From the NCBI RefSeq assembly GCF_900112415.1, contig NZ_FOLV01000033.1, forward strand, positions 1-42,351: a stretch of 42,351 nt of DNA. The letters are read 5' to 3'. A model generated the notes under the pieces. The model did not search any database. It was not told the DNA's origin and worked only from the letters and a program-made list of their open reading frames with translations. Position 1 is the first letter of the stretch. Each line of letters opens with the position of its first letter. The DNA comes from Bacillus sp. 491mf. Its GTDB lineage: Bacteria > Bacillota > Bacilli > Bacillales > Bacillaceae_G. Below, one piece after another: positions 14,781 through 22,803 of this stretch. A program made the position numbers and the translations under genes.

Positions 14781-14895
14781 AATCGTTGCTATGGAGAATA
14801 CAACATGATCTACACTCACTCACTTTGTTTTAAACCTCGCATGTGGCAGGAAAAGGCCTTAACTAATTCCATGCATGGCTAGATGCTCTTGTCCT
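14781..14895 (-). repeat. Dispersed repeat, family 2, copy 3
   Basis: On the minus strand: AGAGCATCTAGCCATGCATG, CCTTTTCCTGCCACATGCGA, GGTTTAAAACAAAGTGAG and CCATAGCAACG, block by block like copies 1 and 4-6. Confidence 0.75.
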
Positions 14896-14971
14896 TCGCT
14901 AAAAGAAAGGTGTTTTTATTTTTTTAACTCGGATATATATAGTTCATGACTAATGAGCCAAAATGCTCATT

Positions 14972-15001
14972 AGAATATTTTCCCTTAGGAAATACATACT
15001 A
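14972..15001 (+). promoter_or_regulatory. SigG-type promoter of the ger operon
   Basis: AGAATA (14972-14977) and CATACTA (14995-15001) are 17 bases apart. CATACTA is the exact SigG -10 and AGAATA is one base from TGAATA. SigG drives ger genes in the forespore. An imperfect inverted repeat AATGAGC...GCTCATT lies just upstream (14952-14971). Confidence 0.75.
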
Positions 15002-15040
15002 AACAATAATATAAAACGTATGTAGAGAGTGGGGGAGTTC

Positions 15041-16588
15041 ATGGTTAATTTTCTGAAACGGTTAAAAAGCAGGGGCAATCCTAGGTCGTTTTCAAGACGC
15101 GACGATCGTCATTTTCAGGATGAAAATATAGAGGGCTCCCTCTTAGATGCGGATTTATCTAAAAACATTGGTGAGCTTCAGGAACTCTTTCGTCAAGCTC
15201 CTGATTTAGTGATTCGGCGGTTTTCAATGTCAGGAGATGGAATAGAAGCAGCTTTAGTATATTTGTCTGGATTAACTGATAAGCTATCGATTCAAAAACA
15301 TGTTTTAACTCCATTGATGGATAGCGTCTATGATGCGAATGCGGAGCTTCCAATTCCATTGGGTCATGTTGAAATAATTAATGCGTGGGGCCGGATTGAA
15401 AATGCTATTTTGGAAGGCGATAGTATTTTATTCCTTCATGGCCAAGCTACAGCGTATCAATTAGATACAAAAGGATGGCCGCAAAGAAATATTGAAGATA
15501 CTCGTAATGAAATATCTCTAAAAGGTTCTCATCAAGCGTTTGTAGAAACTGGAAGTCAAAATATCGCAATGATTCGAAGATACATCCCTCATCGCGAATT
15601 CAAGGTGCAAGAAATAACAGTTGGTATGCGAAGTAAAACGAGAATTTCTATTTTATATTTGAAAGATGTAGCTTCTGAAGATGTTCTGAAAGAATTGGAA
15701 ACACGGATTCAAGGTATTACGGTCGACTCTATAGCGAGTGCGGGTGAACTTATCGAATTCATTGAAGATAATCCGTATTCACCGTTTCCGCAATTTATGC
15801 TAACTGAAAGACCAGACGTGGCTATATCTCATATTCTTCAAGGAAGATTTGTAGCTGTAGTGGATCGTTCTCCCCATGTATTAATTGCTCCAACAAACTT
15901 TATCTCCTTTTTTCAAGGAGTCGACGATTACGGGACACGTTGGTTAGTTGCTTCGTTTATTCGGATACTCCGGTTTATTGCTTTTATGATAGCTCTATTT
16001 TTACCTGCGAGTTATGTTGCGTTTATTTCCTTTAATTTTGAAGTTATTCCTGTAGAACTTTTTTTATCTATCGCAGAATCAAGAACGCGTGTACCTTTTT
16101 CTCCAGTTATGGAAGCGCTACTTATGGAAATGACACTGGAAATGATGAGAGAAGGCGCCCTGCGGCTACCTGCTCCAATCGGTCAAACAGTTGGAATTGT
16201 AGGCGGGATTATTATTGGACAGGCCGCTGTTCAAGCGGGAATTGTCAGCAACATTATGATTATCGTTGTTGCTGTTACGGCTATCGCTTCTTTTATTATT
16301 CCTAATTATGATATGGGAGCGGCGATCAGACTGTTGCGCTTTCCTATGATGATATCGGCTGCTTTGTTTGGGATTGTCGGAATTGTTATCGGGTGGATGA
16401 CATTAGTTGCACATCTCATCAGTCTTGAATCGCTCGGAACTCCTTATGGGACTCCGTTAGCACCGTTTCGCTTTGCTAATATGAAGGATACTTTTATACG
16501 CTTTCCTTTATGGACAATGAAAAATCGTCCTAAGGGTACGGGAGCTACTCAATCTATTCGACAAGGAAAAAACCATAATAAAAGGTGA
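15041..16588 (+). CDS. Spore germinant receptor subunit A (GerA family)
   Basis: This protein of about 515 residues is a full-length GerAA-type subunit. The N-terminal half (about 1-240) is hydrophilic and cytoplasmic, with DLSKNIGELQELF and the later NPYSPFPQFMLTERPD. The C-terminal half has about five membrane segments with typical motifs PLGHVEI, VDDYGTRW, EMTLEMMREGALRLP and GQTVGIVGG. It acts in the spore inner membrane with B and C subunits to sense germinants. I start at ATG 15041 rather than GTG 15029 because GGGGGAG lies just before the ATG. It is the first gene of an A-B-C operon behind a SigG promoter. Which B. cereus ger locus this is cannot be told. Confidence 0.9.
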   Translation: MVNFLKRLKSRGNPRSFSRRDDRHFQDENIEGSLLDADLSKNIGELQELFRQAPDLVIRRFSMSGDGIEAALVYLSGLTDKLSIQKHVLTPLMDSVYDANAELPIPLGHVEIINAWGRIENAILEGDSILFLHGQATAYQLDTKGWPQRNIEDTRNEISLKGSHQAFVETGSQNIAMIRRYIPHREFKVQEITVGMRSKTRISILYLKDVASEDVLKELETRIQGITVDSIASAGELIEFIEDNPYSPFPQFMLTERPDVAISHILQGRFVAVVDRSPHVLIAPTNFISFFQGVDDYGTRWLVASFIRILRFIAFMIALFLPASYVAFISFNFEVIPVELFLSIAESRTRVPFSPVMEALLMEMTLEMMREGALRLPAPIGQTVGIVGGIIIGQAAVQAGIVSNIMIIVVAVTAIASFIIPNYDMGAAIRLLRFPMMISAALFGIVGIVIGWMTLVAHLISLESLGTPYGTPLAPFRFANMKDTFIRFPLWTMKNRPKGTGATQSIRQGKNHNKR

Positions 16589-16592
16589 AACT

Positions 16593-17696
16593 ATGAAAAA
16601 GTATGCCTATAATGACATTACTCTTCTGCAGTATATTTTTTTAATTAATGGAATGCAGGTAGGAACTGGAGTTTTATCTCTCCCACGAGTGCTTGCAGAA
16701 AAAGCTGGAACGGATGGATGGATAGCTATAATTATCGGTTGGATATTCTCCACGATATCCGGTATTTTTATCGTGAAAACATCTGCAAGATATCCAGAGG
16801 ACACGCTTTATGACATTCTTATACGATTGTTTGGCAAAATAGTTGGGAAAGCGCTAATTGTTATTTATATGATCTATTTTGCTTGTTATTCGTGCATCAT
16901 TCTTGTGAATACCATGCTGTATATTAAGGGGTGGCTTCTTCCGAAAACGCCTGACTATATCATTATATTTTTGTTTTCAATTCCTACATTTCTTGTTGTG
17001 CGCAATGGCATTCGGATAATAGGGCGTTACTGTGAACTCGTTTTTTATATGATGATTTGGCTTCCGCTCTTTTTTTTGATACCGCTAAAAGGAGGTTGGA
17101 GTTGGCTGCCGTTCTTTCCGCTCTTAAAAGAAGGATGGAAATCGGTATTAACAGCTGTACCAACTACTATTTTTACTTTTTTAGGGTTTGATATCGCGTT
17201 CTTTTTATATCCCTTCTTACAAAAAAAACAGTATGCAGTCCATGGAATCGTGATTGCCAATACTTTGACGATGTTATTTTATTTATTTACTACTCTTATT
17301 TGCTTTGCCTATTTTAGCCCTGACAGCATTACGGAATTTAATCAGCCTGTACTAAATTTATTGAAAGTAATTGAATTTCGGTTTTTAGAACGTTTTGACA
17401 TGTTTTTATTAGCTGTTTACTTAATTGTTGTTTCAACAGCTTGGATGCCTTGCATATACTGCGCTGTATTCTGCTCTAGTCAATTACTTGGAAAACAAGA
17501 CCATAGTTCTCACGTCATCGTTCTATTATTACTTATTATAGGTTTCATATTTTGGAACCTTCCTACTTGGAATAAAGCTGATAGTTTGCAACAGGCAGTA
17601 TCAAATGCGGGATTAGGATTGACGTATATATCACCTATAATTTTATGGATATATAGCTGGGTATATGAGAAGTATCATCGGAGGGGAATGCAGTGA
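16593..17696 (+). CDS. Spore germinant receptor subunit B (GerB family, APC fold)
   Basis: This 367-residue integral membrane protein has about ten helices and the GerAB/amino-acid-permease signature GMQVGTGVLSLPRVLAEKAG at residues 19-38, the broken-helix site where APC proteins bind ligand. In the receptor it is thought to bind the germinant. It starts 4 bp after the A subunit with AAAGGTG as ribosome site and overlaps the C subunit start by 4 bp, so all three are made together in the forespore. Confidence 0.9.
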   Translation: MKKYAYNDITLLQYIFLINGMQVGTGVLSLPRVLAEKAGTDGWIAIIIGWIFSTISGIFIVKTSARYPEDTLYDILIRLFGKIVGKALIVIYMIYFACYSCIILVNTMLYIKGWLLPKTPDYIIIFLFSIPTFLVVRNGIRIIGRYCELVFYMMIWLPLFFLIPLKGGWSWLPFFPLLKEGWKSVLTAVPTTIFTFLGFDIAFFLYPFLQKKQYAVHGIVIANTLTMLFYLFTTLICFAYFSPDSITEFNQPVLNLLKVIEFRFLERFDMFLLAVYLIVVSTAWMPCIYCAVFCSSQLLGKQDHSSHVIVLLLLIIGFIFWNLPTWNKADSLQQAVSNAGLGLTYISPIILWIYSWVYEKYHRRGMQ

Positions 17697-18796
17697 AAAG
17701 GAAGATACTATGTTGTGTCTTGTTATTGACGTTTATGATGACAGGGTGTTTTGATCAAACAAATGTTGAAGACGTTTCCCTTAGTCTTATAATTGGTGTG
17801 GATTTAGATCATAATGATAATTTATTGGTGTACATGTCAAGCCCTGTTTTTAATAAAGAAGCAAAGAGTAAAGAAGAAAATACTGGCGTGAAATCTGTTA
17901 CAGTTCGAAATGCTAGAGAGAAATTCGATGCTACAGTTATGGCGTTAACATCAGGAAGTAAAACACAAGTTTTCTTAGTTGGGAAACGGCTGCTGCAACG
18001 AAAAAATTGGACAGGTTACCTCGAACCATTTTACCGAGATCCCAAAAATACAGTGACTACAAGGGTTGTCGCTGTTGATGGACCTGTTTCGGACGTAATT
18101 TTTTATAACCCAAAAGATAAGCCACGGCTCCCTTTGTATTTAACGAAACTAGTTGAAACGGCCTCTAAACGAAATGTTGTGGTAAAAACAACTCTTCAAG
18201 AATTGCATGAACAAATGAAAGATAAAGGGATGACAGCGAGTATTACCGAGATGAAAAAAAAGAAGAAAATATGGCTGACAGGAACAGCCCTTTTGGACGA
18301 AAAAGGAAAATATAAATTAACGCTGAAACCCGATGAAAACAGATTGTTACGCATCTTACAGCATAAAAATAAAGGTGAGTTTCTATTCACAATTGCAACC
18401 AATCCGAAAGCGGATGACAGTAATAAAGATTGGATAAGCTTTGTTGCTCAAAATATTAAGGTAAAGACTAAGGTGAAATATGACAGTAAATTTATGTTTC
18501 ATATAGATGTAAAGATGAGAATCGCCATTACAGAACGACTTTTTCCATTTAATACAAAAAAGGAGGCAGCAAAGCTGGAAAAAGCTATTGAAACGAAATT
18601 GCAAGCTGATTTCAAGAATTTAATAAAGAAAATACAAGCTGCTGAAATCGATCCGATTGGACTGGGTACATATGCAAGAACTTATACATATCCAGAGTGG
18701 AAAAAAGTCCAAAATAATTGGAATAAAGCATTGGCAAAAGGGGATGTGAACGTTAAGGTACATGTGACAATTGGTGGGGTGGGAACGATTAAATAA
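17693..18796 (+). CDS. Spore germinant receptor subunit C (GerC family lipoprotein)
   Basis: This 367-residue lipoprotein starts with a GTG that overlaps the B stop, after CGGAGGGG. Its signal peptide ends in a lipobox MMTGCF with the lipidated Cys at about residue 19. Typical GerAC blocks follow: VEDVSLSLIIGVDLD near the mature N-terminus, then the long three-domain body ending in WKKVQNNWNKALAKGDVNVKV style sequence. It sits on the outer face of the spore inner membrane and completes the A-B-C receptor. Confidence 0.9.
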   Translation: MKRKILCCVLLLTFMMTGCFDQTNVEDVSLSLIIGVDLDHNDNLLVYMSSPVFNKEAKSKEENTGVKSVTVRNAREKFDATVMALTSGSKTQVFLVGKRLLQRKNWTGYLEPFYRDPKNTVTTRVVAVDGPVSDVIFYNPKDKPRLPLYLTKLVETASKRNVVVKTTLQELHEQMKDKGMTASITEMKKKKKIWLTGTALLDEKGKYKLTLKPDENRLLRILQHKNKGEFLFTIATNPKADDSNKDWISFVAQNIKVKTKVKYDSKFMFHIDVKMRIAITERLFPFNTKKEAAKLEKAIETKLQADFKNLIKKIQAAEIDPIGLGTYARTYTYPEWKKVQNNWNKALAKGDVNVKVHVTIGGVGTIK

Positions 18797-18828
18797 TAAG
18801 CGTTTAACTGGAATTCGTATAAAAACTG

Positions 18829-18860
18829 CAAGCCCCTTCAATTTTATGAAGGGGCTTTTC
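18829..18860. terminator. Terminator between ger operon and mdaB
   Basis: AAGCCCCTTCA pairs with TGAAGGGGCTT across ATTTTA-type loop, with TTTTC on the right and AAAA on the left, so it can serve both converging operons. Confidence 0.88.
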
Positions 18861-18874
18861 TCATGACAGCTGAT

Positions 18875-19426
18875 TTAAAGCGGTAATACTTGTTCTAGAT
18901 GTGTATTCAGTTCAAATATAAATTTATCAATATCTGGATTTTTTATTACATCATAGCAAGCAAAGCTCTTTAATGGTTTCATGCCGATAAAATCTTGTGT
19001 GCGGTGTAAATGACTGAGTGCTTCTTCTAAACTCTTTCCTCCAAAGAATTGTGCTGGATCGTTAAATGCTTGTTTAGGAGCATTCCATGTAGTTGAAAAC
19101 ATATAGTGTTTGTCAGTTAATAAGCCGCCTCTTCCATATTGCTCAGATCCTTTGAAAAATAATCCATAAGCATACACTTCATCCATATATGTCTTCAGTA
19201 AACCAGGCACATTGAACCAATAAATAGGTGTTTGAAAGATGATAATATCAGCCCATAAAAACTTACTTTGTTCTTCCTCGATATTGTATCCGTTTTGAAC
19301 AACTGTTGTTTGGACATCGTTATTTGCACTTAATACATTCACTATGTTATCTGTTAAGGTTTTATTTAATGTTCCTTCTGCTGATCTGTAAGTTTGATGG
19401 CCGTTTATAATAAGGATATTTTTCAT
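18875..19426 (-). CDS. mdaB: MdaB-like NAD(P)H:quinone oxidoreductase (flavodoxin fold)
   Basis: This 183-residue protein is an MdaB/KefF-type FAD-dependent quinone reductase. It shows the flavodoxin-like start MKNILIINGHQTY, the FAD/NAD loop ADIIIFQTPIYWFNVPGLLKTYMD, and TTWNAPKQAF in the C-terminal half. Such enzymes reduce quinones by two electrons and guard against electrophiles. I use the internal ATG 19426, which follows AAAGGGG; the longer frame from 19462 has no ribosome site. It is the second gene of a leftward operon after a SnoaL lipoprotein, divergent from an HxlR regulator. Confidence 0.87.
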   Translation of the reverse strand: MKNILIINGHQTYRSAEGTLNKTLTDNIVNVLSANNDVQTTVVQNGYNIEEEQSKFLWADIIIFQTPIYWFNVPGLLKTYMDEVYAYGLFFKGSEQYGRGGLLTDKHYMFSTTWNAPKQAFNDPAQFFGGKSLEEALSHLHRTQDFIGMKPLKSFACYDVIKNPDIDKFIFELNTHLEQVLPL

Positions 19427-19461
19427 TGTAGTTTTCCCCTTTATTTTATGATGTGTTTCCA

Positions 19462-20055
19462 TTAATTTTCCGGTACAACGCCGAGTTGTTGCATAAGCGT
19501 TAGATTATCTTCTAAGTGCCAATCTTCAACAATTTTTCCATCTTTCACTCGTAAAATATCGATAGCAAAGAAGTGAACAGCTTTGCCAGTTGGCTGTTTC
19601 TCTCCAAAGTTACCTTTATGTGTTCCAGTGAAGGATAGACGGGCTGTTACTTTGTCGCCAGTTACTAGTAAATCCTCGATGTTACACTGTAAGTCGGGAA
19701 CGGCTTTACGGAAATTGCTTGATGCAAATGTTAAGCCTTTTGGTCCTTGAGGACGCTCTTTTGGCAGCGTGTTATCAAAAAAGTTGTCTGTAACAGCTTG
19801 TGGGATTAGAGCATCATTACCAGTATTCCAAAATGCATAGAAGCGCTGGGCAGCATGAACCATTTCCATAGCTTTCTGTTGATTCAACGAAGGATCGATT
19901 GTCATCGATTTAGGTTGTGGAAAATCCTTCAACAATTGAATATCTTTCTTGGCTGGTGCAGCAGTCTTGTATTCTGATGTTTGTGTATGACAAGCAGCCA
20001 ACATAATCATGAACCCGAAGATACTTACGGCACTAGCTATGTTTTTTACACTCAT
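19462..20055 (-). CDS. SnoaL-like ester cyclase family lipoprotein
   Basis: This 197-residue protein has a lipoprotein signal: SIFGFMIMLAAC with the modified Cys at about residue 22. The mature part is an NTF2-fold SnoaL-like domain with FYAFWNTGNDALIPQAV, VTARLSFTGTHKGNFG and FFAIDILRVKDGKIVEDWH, the family ending motif. It would be anchored on the outer face of the membrane; its ligand is unknown. The start follows AAGGAGG. It leads the operon with mdaB; the promoter carries an element shared with the SDR gene at 22804. Confidence 0.85.
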   Translation of the reverse strand: MSVKNIASAVSIFGFMIMLAACHTQTSEYKTAAPAKKDIQLLKDFPQPKSMTIDPSLNQQKAMEMVHAAQRFYAFWNTGNDALIPQAVTDNFFDNTLPKERPQGPKGLTFASSNFRKAVPDLQCNIEDLLVTGDKVTARLSFTGTHKGNFGEKQPTGKAVHFFAIDILRVKDGKIVEDWHLEDNLTLMQQLGVVPEN

Positions 20056-20100
20056 TTTTATAACCTCCTTAATTTTATAAATAGTGTTAGGTTTAATGAT

Positions 20101-20157
20101 ATTGTATGTATAGCTAGTTTCTTTTGGGAAGTAGTGATATTTATTTCATATAGTTAC
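20101..20157 (-). promoter_or_regulatory. Promoter and shared 30-bp element before the SnoaL-mdaB operon
   Basis: Read leftward, GTAACTATATGAA, A, TAAATATCACTACTTC (20157-20128) is followed by AAAAGAAA and a -10-like TACAAT (20106-20101). The -35 region is poor. The 30-bp element occurs with one mismatch before the SDR gene (22706-22735), at the same distance from TACAAT. It contains an imperfect dyad GTAACTATA / TATCACTAC. It also overlaps the weak -35 of the divergent HxlR gene (-10 TACTAT, 20177-20182). Confidence 0.7.
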
Positions 20158-20221
20158 CGTAAGGATAGAATTGTGATACTATAAAGAAAATGAATCGAAA
20201 AAATTTTAGGAGCGTGGTTCA

Positions 20222-20560
20222 GTGAGTAACATGGAGCAAATCAAATTAACAAAAGGGACACCAGGACAGGTTTGTCCCATTGCGAAAACACTTGATGTGA
20301 TTGGGACAAAGTGGACGTTTTTAATTATTCGGGATCTTCTTATTGAAGGAACGATGCGATTTAGTGATTTGCAAAAATCAATAGACGGAATTAGCCCGAA
20401 AACGCTCTCGCTTCGTTTGAAGGAACTTGAAGCACACGGAATTGTAGAAAGAACGGTATATCCAGAAGTTCCCCCGCGGGTTGAATATACATTAACGGAG
20501 AAGGGAGAACGTTTAGAACATATTTTTATTGAATTAAAGCGCTTCGGATTAACGTTATAG
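20222..20560 (+). CDS. HxlR family transcriptional regulator
   Basis: This 112-residue protein is a typical HxlR winged-helix regulator: CPIAKTLDVIGTKWTFLIIR at residues 18-37, LRFSDLQ-like RFSDLQKSIDGISPKTLSLR as recognition helix, and PRVEYTLTEKGERL as the wing. One Cys, C18, sits where YodB and HypR carry their redox-active Cys, which senses quinones or aldehydes. The GTG start follows AGGAG by about 9 bases; an ATG 9 bases further in is too far. It is divergent from SnoaL-mdaB and probably controls that operon and the SDR gene. Confidence 0.9.
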   Translation: MSNMEQIKLTKGTPGQVCPIAKTLDVIGTKWTFLIIRDLLIEGTMRFSDLQKSIDGISPKTLSLRLKELEAHGIVERTVYPEVPPRVEYTLTEKGERLEHIFIELKRFGLTL

Positions 20561-20585
20561 AAAACACTGTAAATAATCACAAATA

Positions 20586-20620
20586 AAAGCGCTCAGAATT
20601 CTATCATTCTGAGCGCTGAT
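20586..20620 (-). terminator. Terminator for the HAD gene
   Basis: AGCGCTCAGAAT pairs perfectly with ATTCTGAGCGCT across a 6-base loop; leftward it runs into TTTTATTT. It also lies just after the HxlR gene. Confidence 0.8.
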
Positions 20621-21313
20621 TTATGATTTCGTAAAGTATTCATTTGTTTCGTAAGCGATTTTCATCTTAGGCAACAATGTCTTTAACTCCATTAAGTCAT
20701 TTATTACAAAATCAGCTTGTGCAAGTTCCTCTTCTTGTGCAAAATCAAAATTACATCCAATTGCGATCAAAGCATTATCTTTCGCTGCATTTATATCAGA
20801 TAGACGATCACCGACTACTGCTGCCTTTTTTATATCATATTTTTCGATAATTGTTTTAACTAAATCACCTTTATCGAGCGTTTGTATTTGTTGAATACTA
20901 AATGTTTCAGTAACCCAATTATTCAAATTATAATAACTTACAATTGCTTGTAAATATTCCGTTAAACCATTACTTGCTATGTAAATAGAATAATTATTTT
21001 CTTTTAAATAACTGAAAACTTCCTCAACGTTAGGATATAAAGCACCTTTCCCGCTTCTTATGTTTTCAATTAATCTTTCCAAAAAATAAGCATCCGTTTG
21101 TGCTCTTACTTCACTAGAATGATTAGGTAACAAAGCTTCCCATACTTTTGGTAAAGGTACTCCCATAATTTCACGATATGTATCAATAGGGGTTACTGTA
21201 TCCCATAAACGTAGTGATCGTAAATGATTAAAAGTATCATCAAGTGATAATTCTAGAATTTTTTCTGTTTGAAATAAAGTACCGTCCATATCAAAAATTA
21301 ATGATTGTAACAT
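20621..21313 (-). CDS. HAD superfamily phosphatase
   Basis: This 230-residue protein is a beta-phosphoglucomutase/phosphoglycolate phosphatase-like HAD hydrolase. Motif I is FDMDGTLFQTE with the nucleophile Asp, the alpha-helical cap follows at about 18-85, motif II is IYIASNG, the motif III Lys is in LDKGDL, and motif IV is VGDRLSDINAAK. The substrate is likely a small phosphorylated metabolite and cannot be named. I use the ATG at 21313 after AGGGAGA; the frame is open further upstream but without a ribosome site. It stands alone. Confidence 0.86.
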   Translation of the reverse strand: MLQSLIFDMDGTLFQTEKILELSLDDTFNHLRSLRLWDTVTPIDTYREIMGVPLPKVWEALLPNHSSEVRAQTDAYFLERLIENIRSGKGALYPNVEEVFSYLKENNYSIYIASNGLTEYLQAIVSYYNLNNWVTETFSIQQIQTLDKGDLVKTIIEKYDIKKAAVVGDRLSDINAAKDNALIAIGCNFDFAQEEELAQADFVINDLMELKTLLPKMKIAYETNEYFTKS

Positions 21314-21450
21314 TGGTTTCTCTCCCTTTTTATCATTGCTGACATAACTTAAATTCCTATTCAACGAATGCGACTTATCAGTTTACGTGCAAATTCTCGT
21401 AATCTTTAAATAAATTTTAACATAAATTTACAATGGTCATTCTCATTTTT

Positions 21451-21607
21451 TATCCCGCATTAACGGGCAGTAAGACCTCCACCTCAAGATTGAGAGAAAA
21501 GCGAAGAAGATAGGTGGAGGATAACTGCCCGTAAAAGCCCGATTGGTGAGGGCTGATAATCAGTGGGGGATGAAGAAAACCCCCACTGATTAAAGTTTCA
21601 CTTTATT
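21451..21607 (-). repeat. Dispersed hairpin repeat, family 1, copy D
   Basis: On the minus strand it starts AAAGTGAAACTTTAATCAGT and ends ACTGCCCGTTAATGCGGGAT. It forms ATCAGTGGGGG...CCCCCACTGAT, then ACGGGCAGT...ACTGCCCGT enclosing CCTCCACCT...AGGTGGAGG. The outer and inner arms differ from copies B and C but pair equally well. Confidence 0.82.
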
Positions 21608-21650
21608 AAGCATGATGAAAACAAGAATTTCATCATACAAGGAGGAAAAA

Positions 21651-22645
21651 ATGAAAAGGATTTTACTCGTGCTAGGAATTGTAATACTGGGATTGGCAGG
21701 ATGGATTGTATACCAACATTTTTATGATATGAAGCAAGAAGAAGTAACGATTCAAACGAAAGAAACTACATTACACGGTGTTGTTTCTTTTCCTAAAGAA
21801 AAAGAAAAGCCAGGATTAATTATTTTTGTTCATGGTGATGGACCTGTAAACGCAATGTATGATGATGGCTATTTACCTTTATGGGAGGAATTAGCGAAAA
21901 AAGGGTATGCGTCCTTAGCTTGGGATAAGCCTGGTATTGGAAAATCAACTGGAGATTGGCTAAATCAGTCGATGGAAGATCGCGCCAATGAAGTAATCGA
22001 AGTGATTGAATGGGCAAAGAAAAATCTTGATATTGATCCTAAAAAAATAGGTTTATGGGGAGCGAGTCAAGGAGGATGGGTTGTCCCAAAAGTAGCGAAT
22101 GCTAGTGATGATGTTTCGTTTAGTATTTTAGTGTCACCTGCGATTAATTGGATCGAACAAGGAAAGTATTATACGGAAAAAGTATGACTAGTACTGGTGC
22201 AACGAAAGAAGAAATCAATCAACGAATGAAAAATAATGAAAAAGTTCTAGAGTTACTTTTGAAAAATAGTAATTATGAAGAATACAAAGATGTAACGAAT
22301 GATAAAGGAGGTATCTCTAAAGAAAGATGGAATTTTATTAAAAAGAATGTAAATAGCGATGCAACAAAGGACCTCATAGAAACAAAAAAGCCTGTTCAGT
22401 TAATTGTTGGTGGCTGTGATGAAAATGTAGATGTTAAAAACACGATGGAAGTTTATAAAAAAGAAGTGCGGAAAGAGTTGTTATCGGTATCTTATTTACC
22501 TGAAGCAAATCACTCCATGTTGAAACCACAATATGTAAATTCGGAGTTGGGTATGTTTGTGAAATCTATTTTTGACCCTAGAGGGTTATTTGACGATGAA
22601 TATGTGAAGTCGGTTAGTGAGTTTGTCGATCAGATGAAGAGATGA
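21651..22645 (+). pseudogene. Alpha/beta hydrolase with one-base frameshift
   Basis: The first frame (21651-22187) begins MKRILLVLGIVILGLAGWIV, a signal anchor, then FVHGDGPVN (oxyanion loop) and the nucleophile elbow GLWGASQGGW, ending ...YYTEKV. The next frame continues without break as SMTSTGATKEEINQRM and onward with GGCDENVDV (acid Asp) and NHSMLKP (catalytic His), to 22645. The run GGAAAAAGTATG has five A; a sixth would join both halves as TEKSMTS. The whole is 995 bases, one short. The ancestral protein would be a membrane-anchored serine hydrolase of about 331 residues. It could be a sequencing error in the A run. Confidence 0.85.
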
Positions 22646-22705
22646 AGTGAATACAGTAAATTTTTTTAGAAGTTCCCCCTTATTAAAAAAGAAACTTTCC
22701 AAAAA

Positions 22706-22761
22706 GTAACTATATGAATTAAATATCACTACTTCAAAAAAGAAAGTTATAGAATTACAAT
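22706..22761 (+). promoter_or_regulatory. Promoter and shared 30-bp element before the SDR gene
   Basis: GTAACTATATGAA, T, TAAATATCACTACTTC (22706-22735) then AAAAAAGAAA and TACAAT (22756-22761). It is the same arrangement as before SnoaL-mdaB, with one mismatch in 30 bases. The element is centred about 48 bases before the predicted start of transcription, which fits an activator. Confidence 0.7.
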
Positions 22762-22803
22762 AACCCCAGCAAAACAAAATAAGAAAAACTGGGGGAAATG
22801 AAC

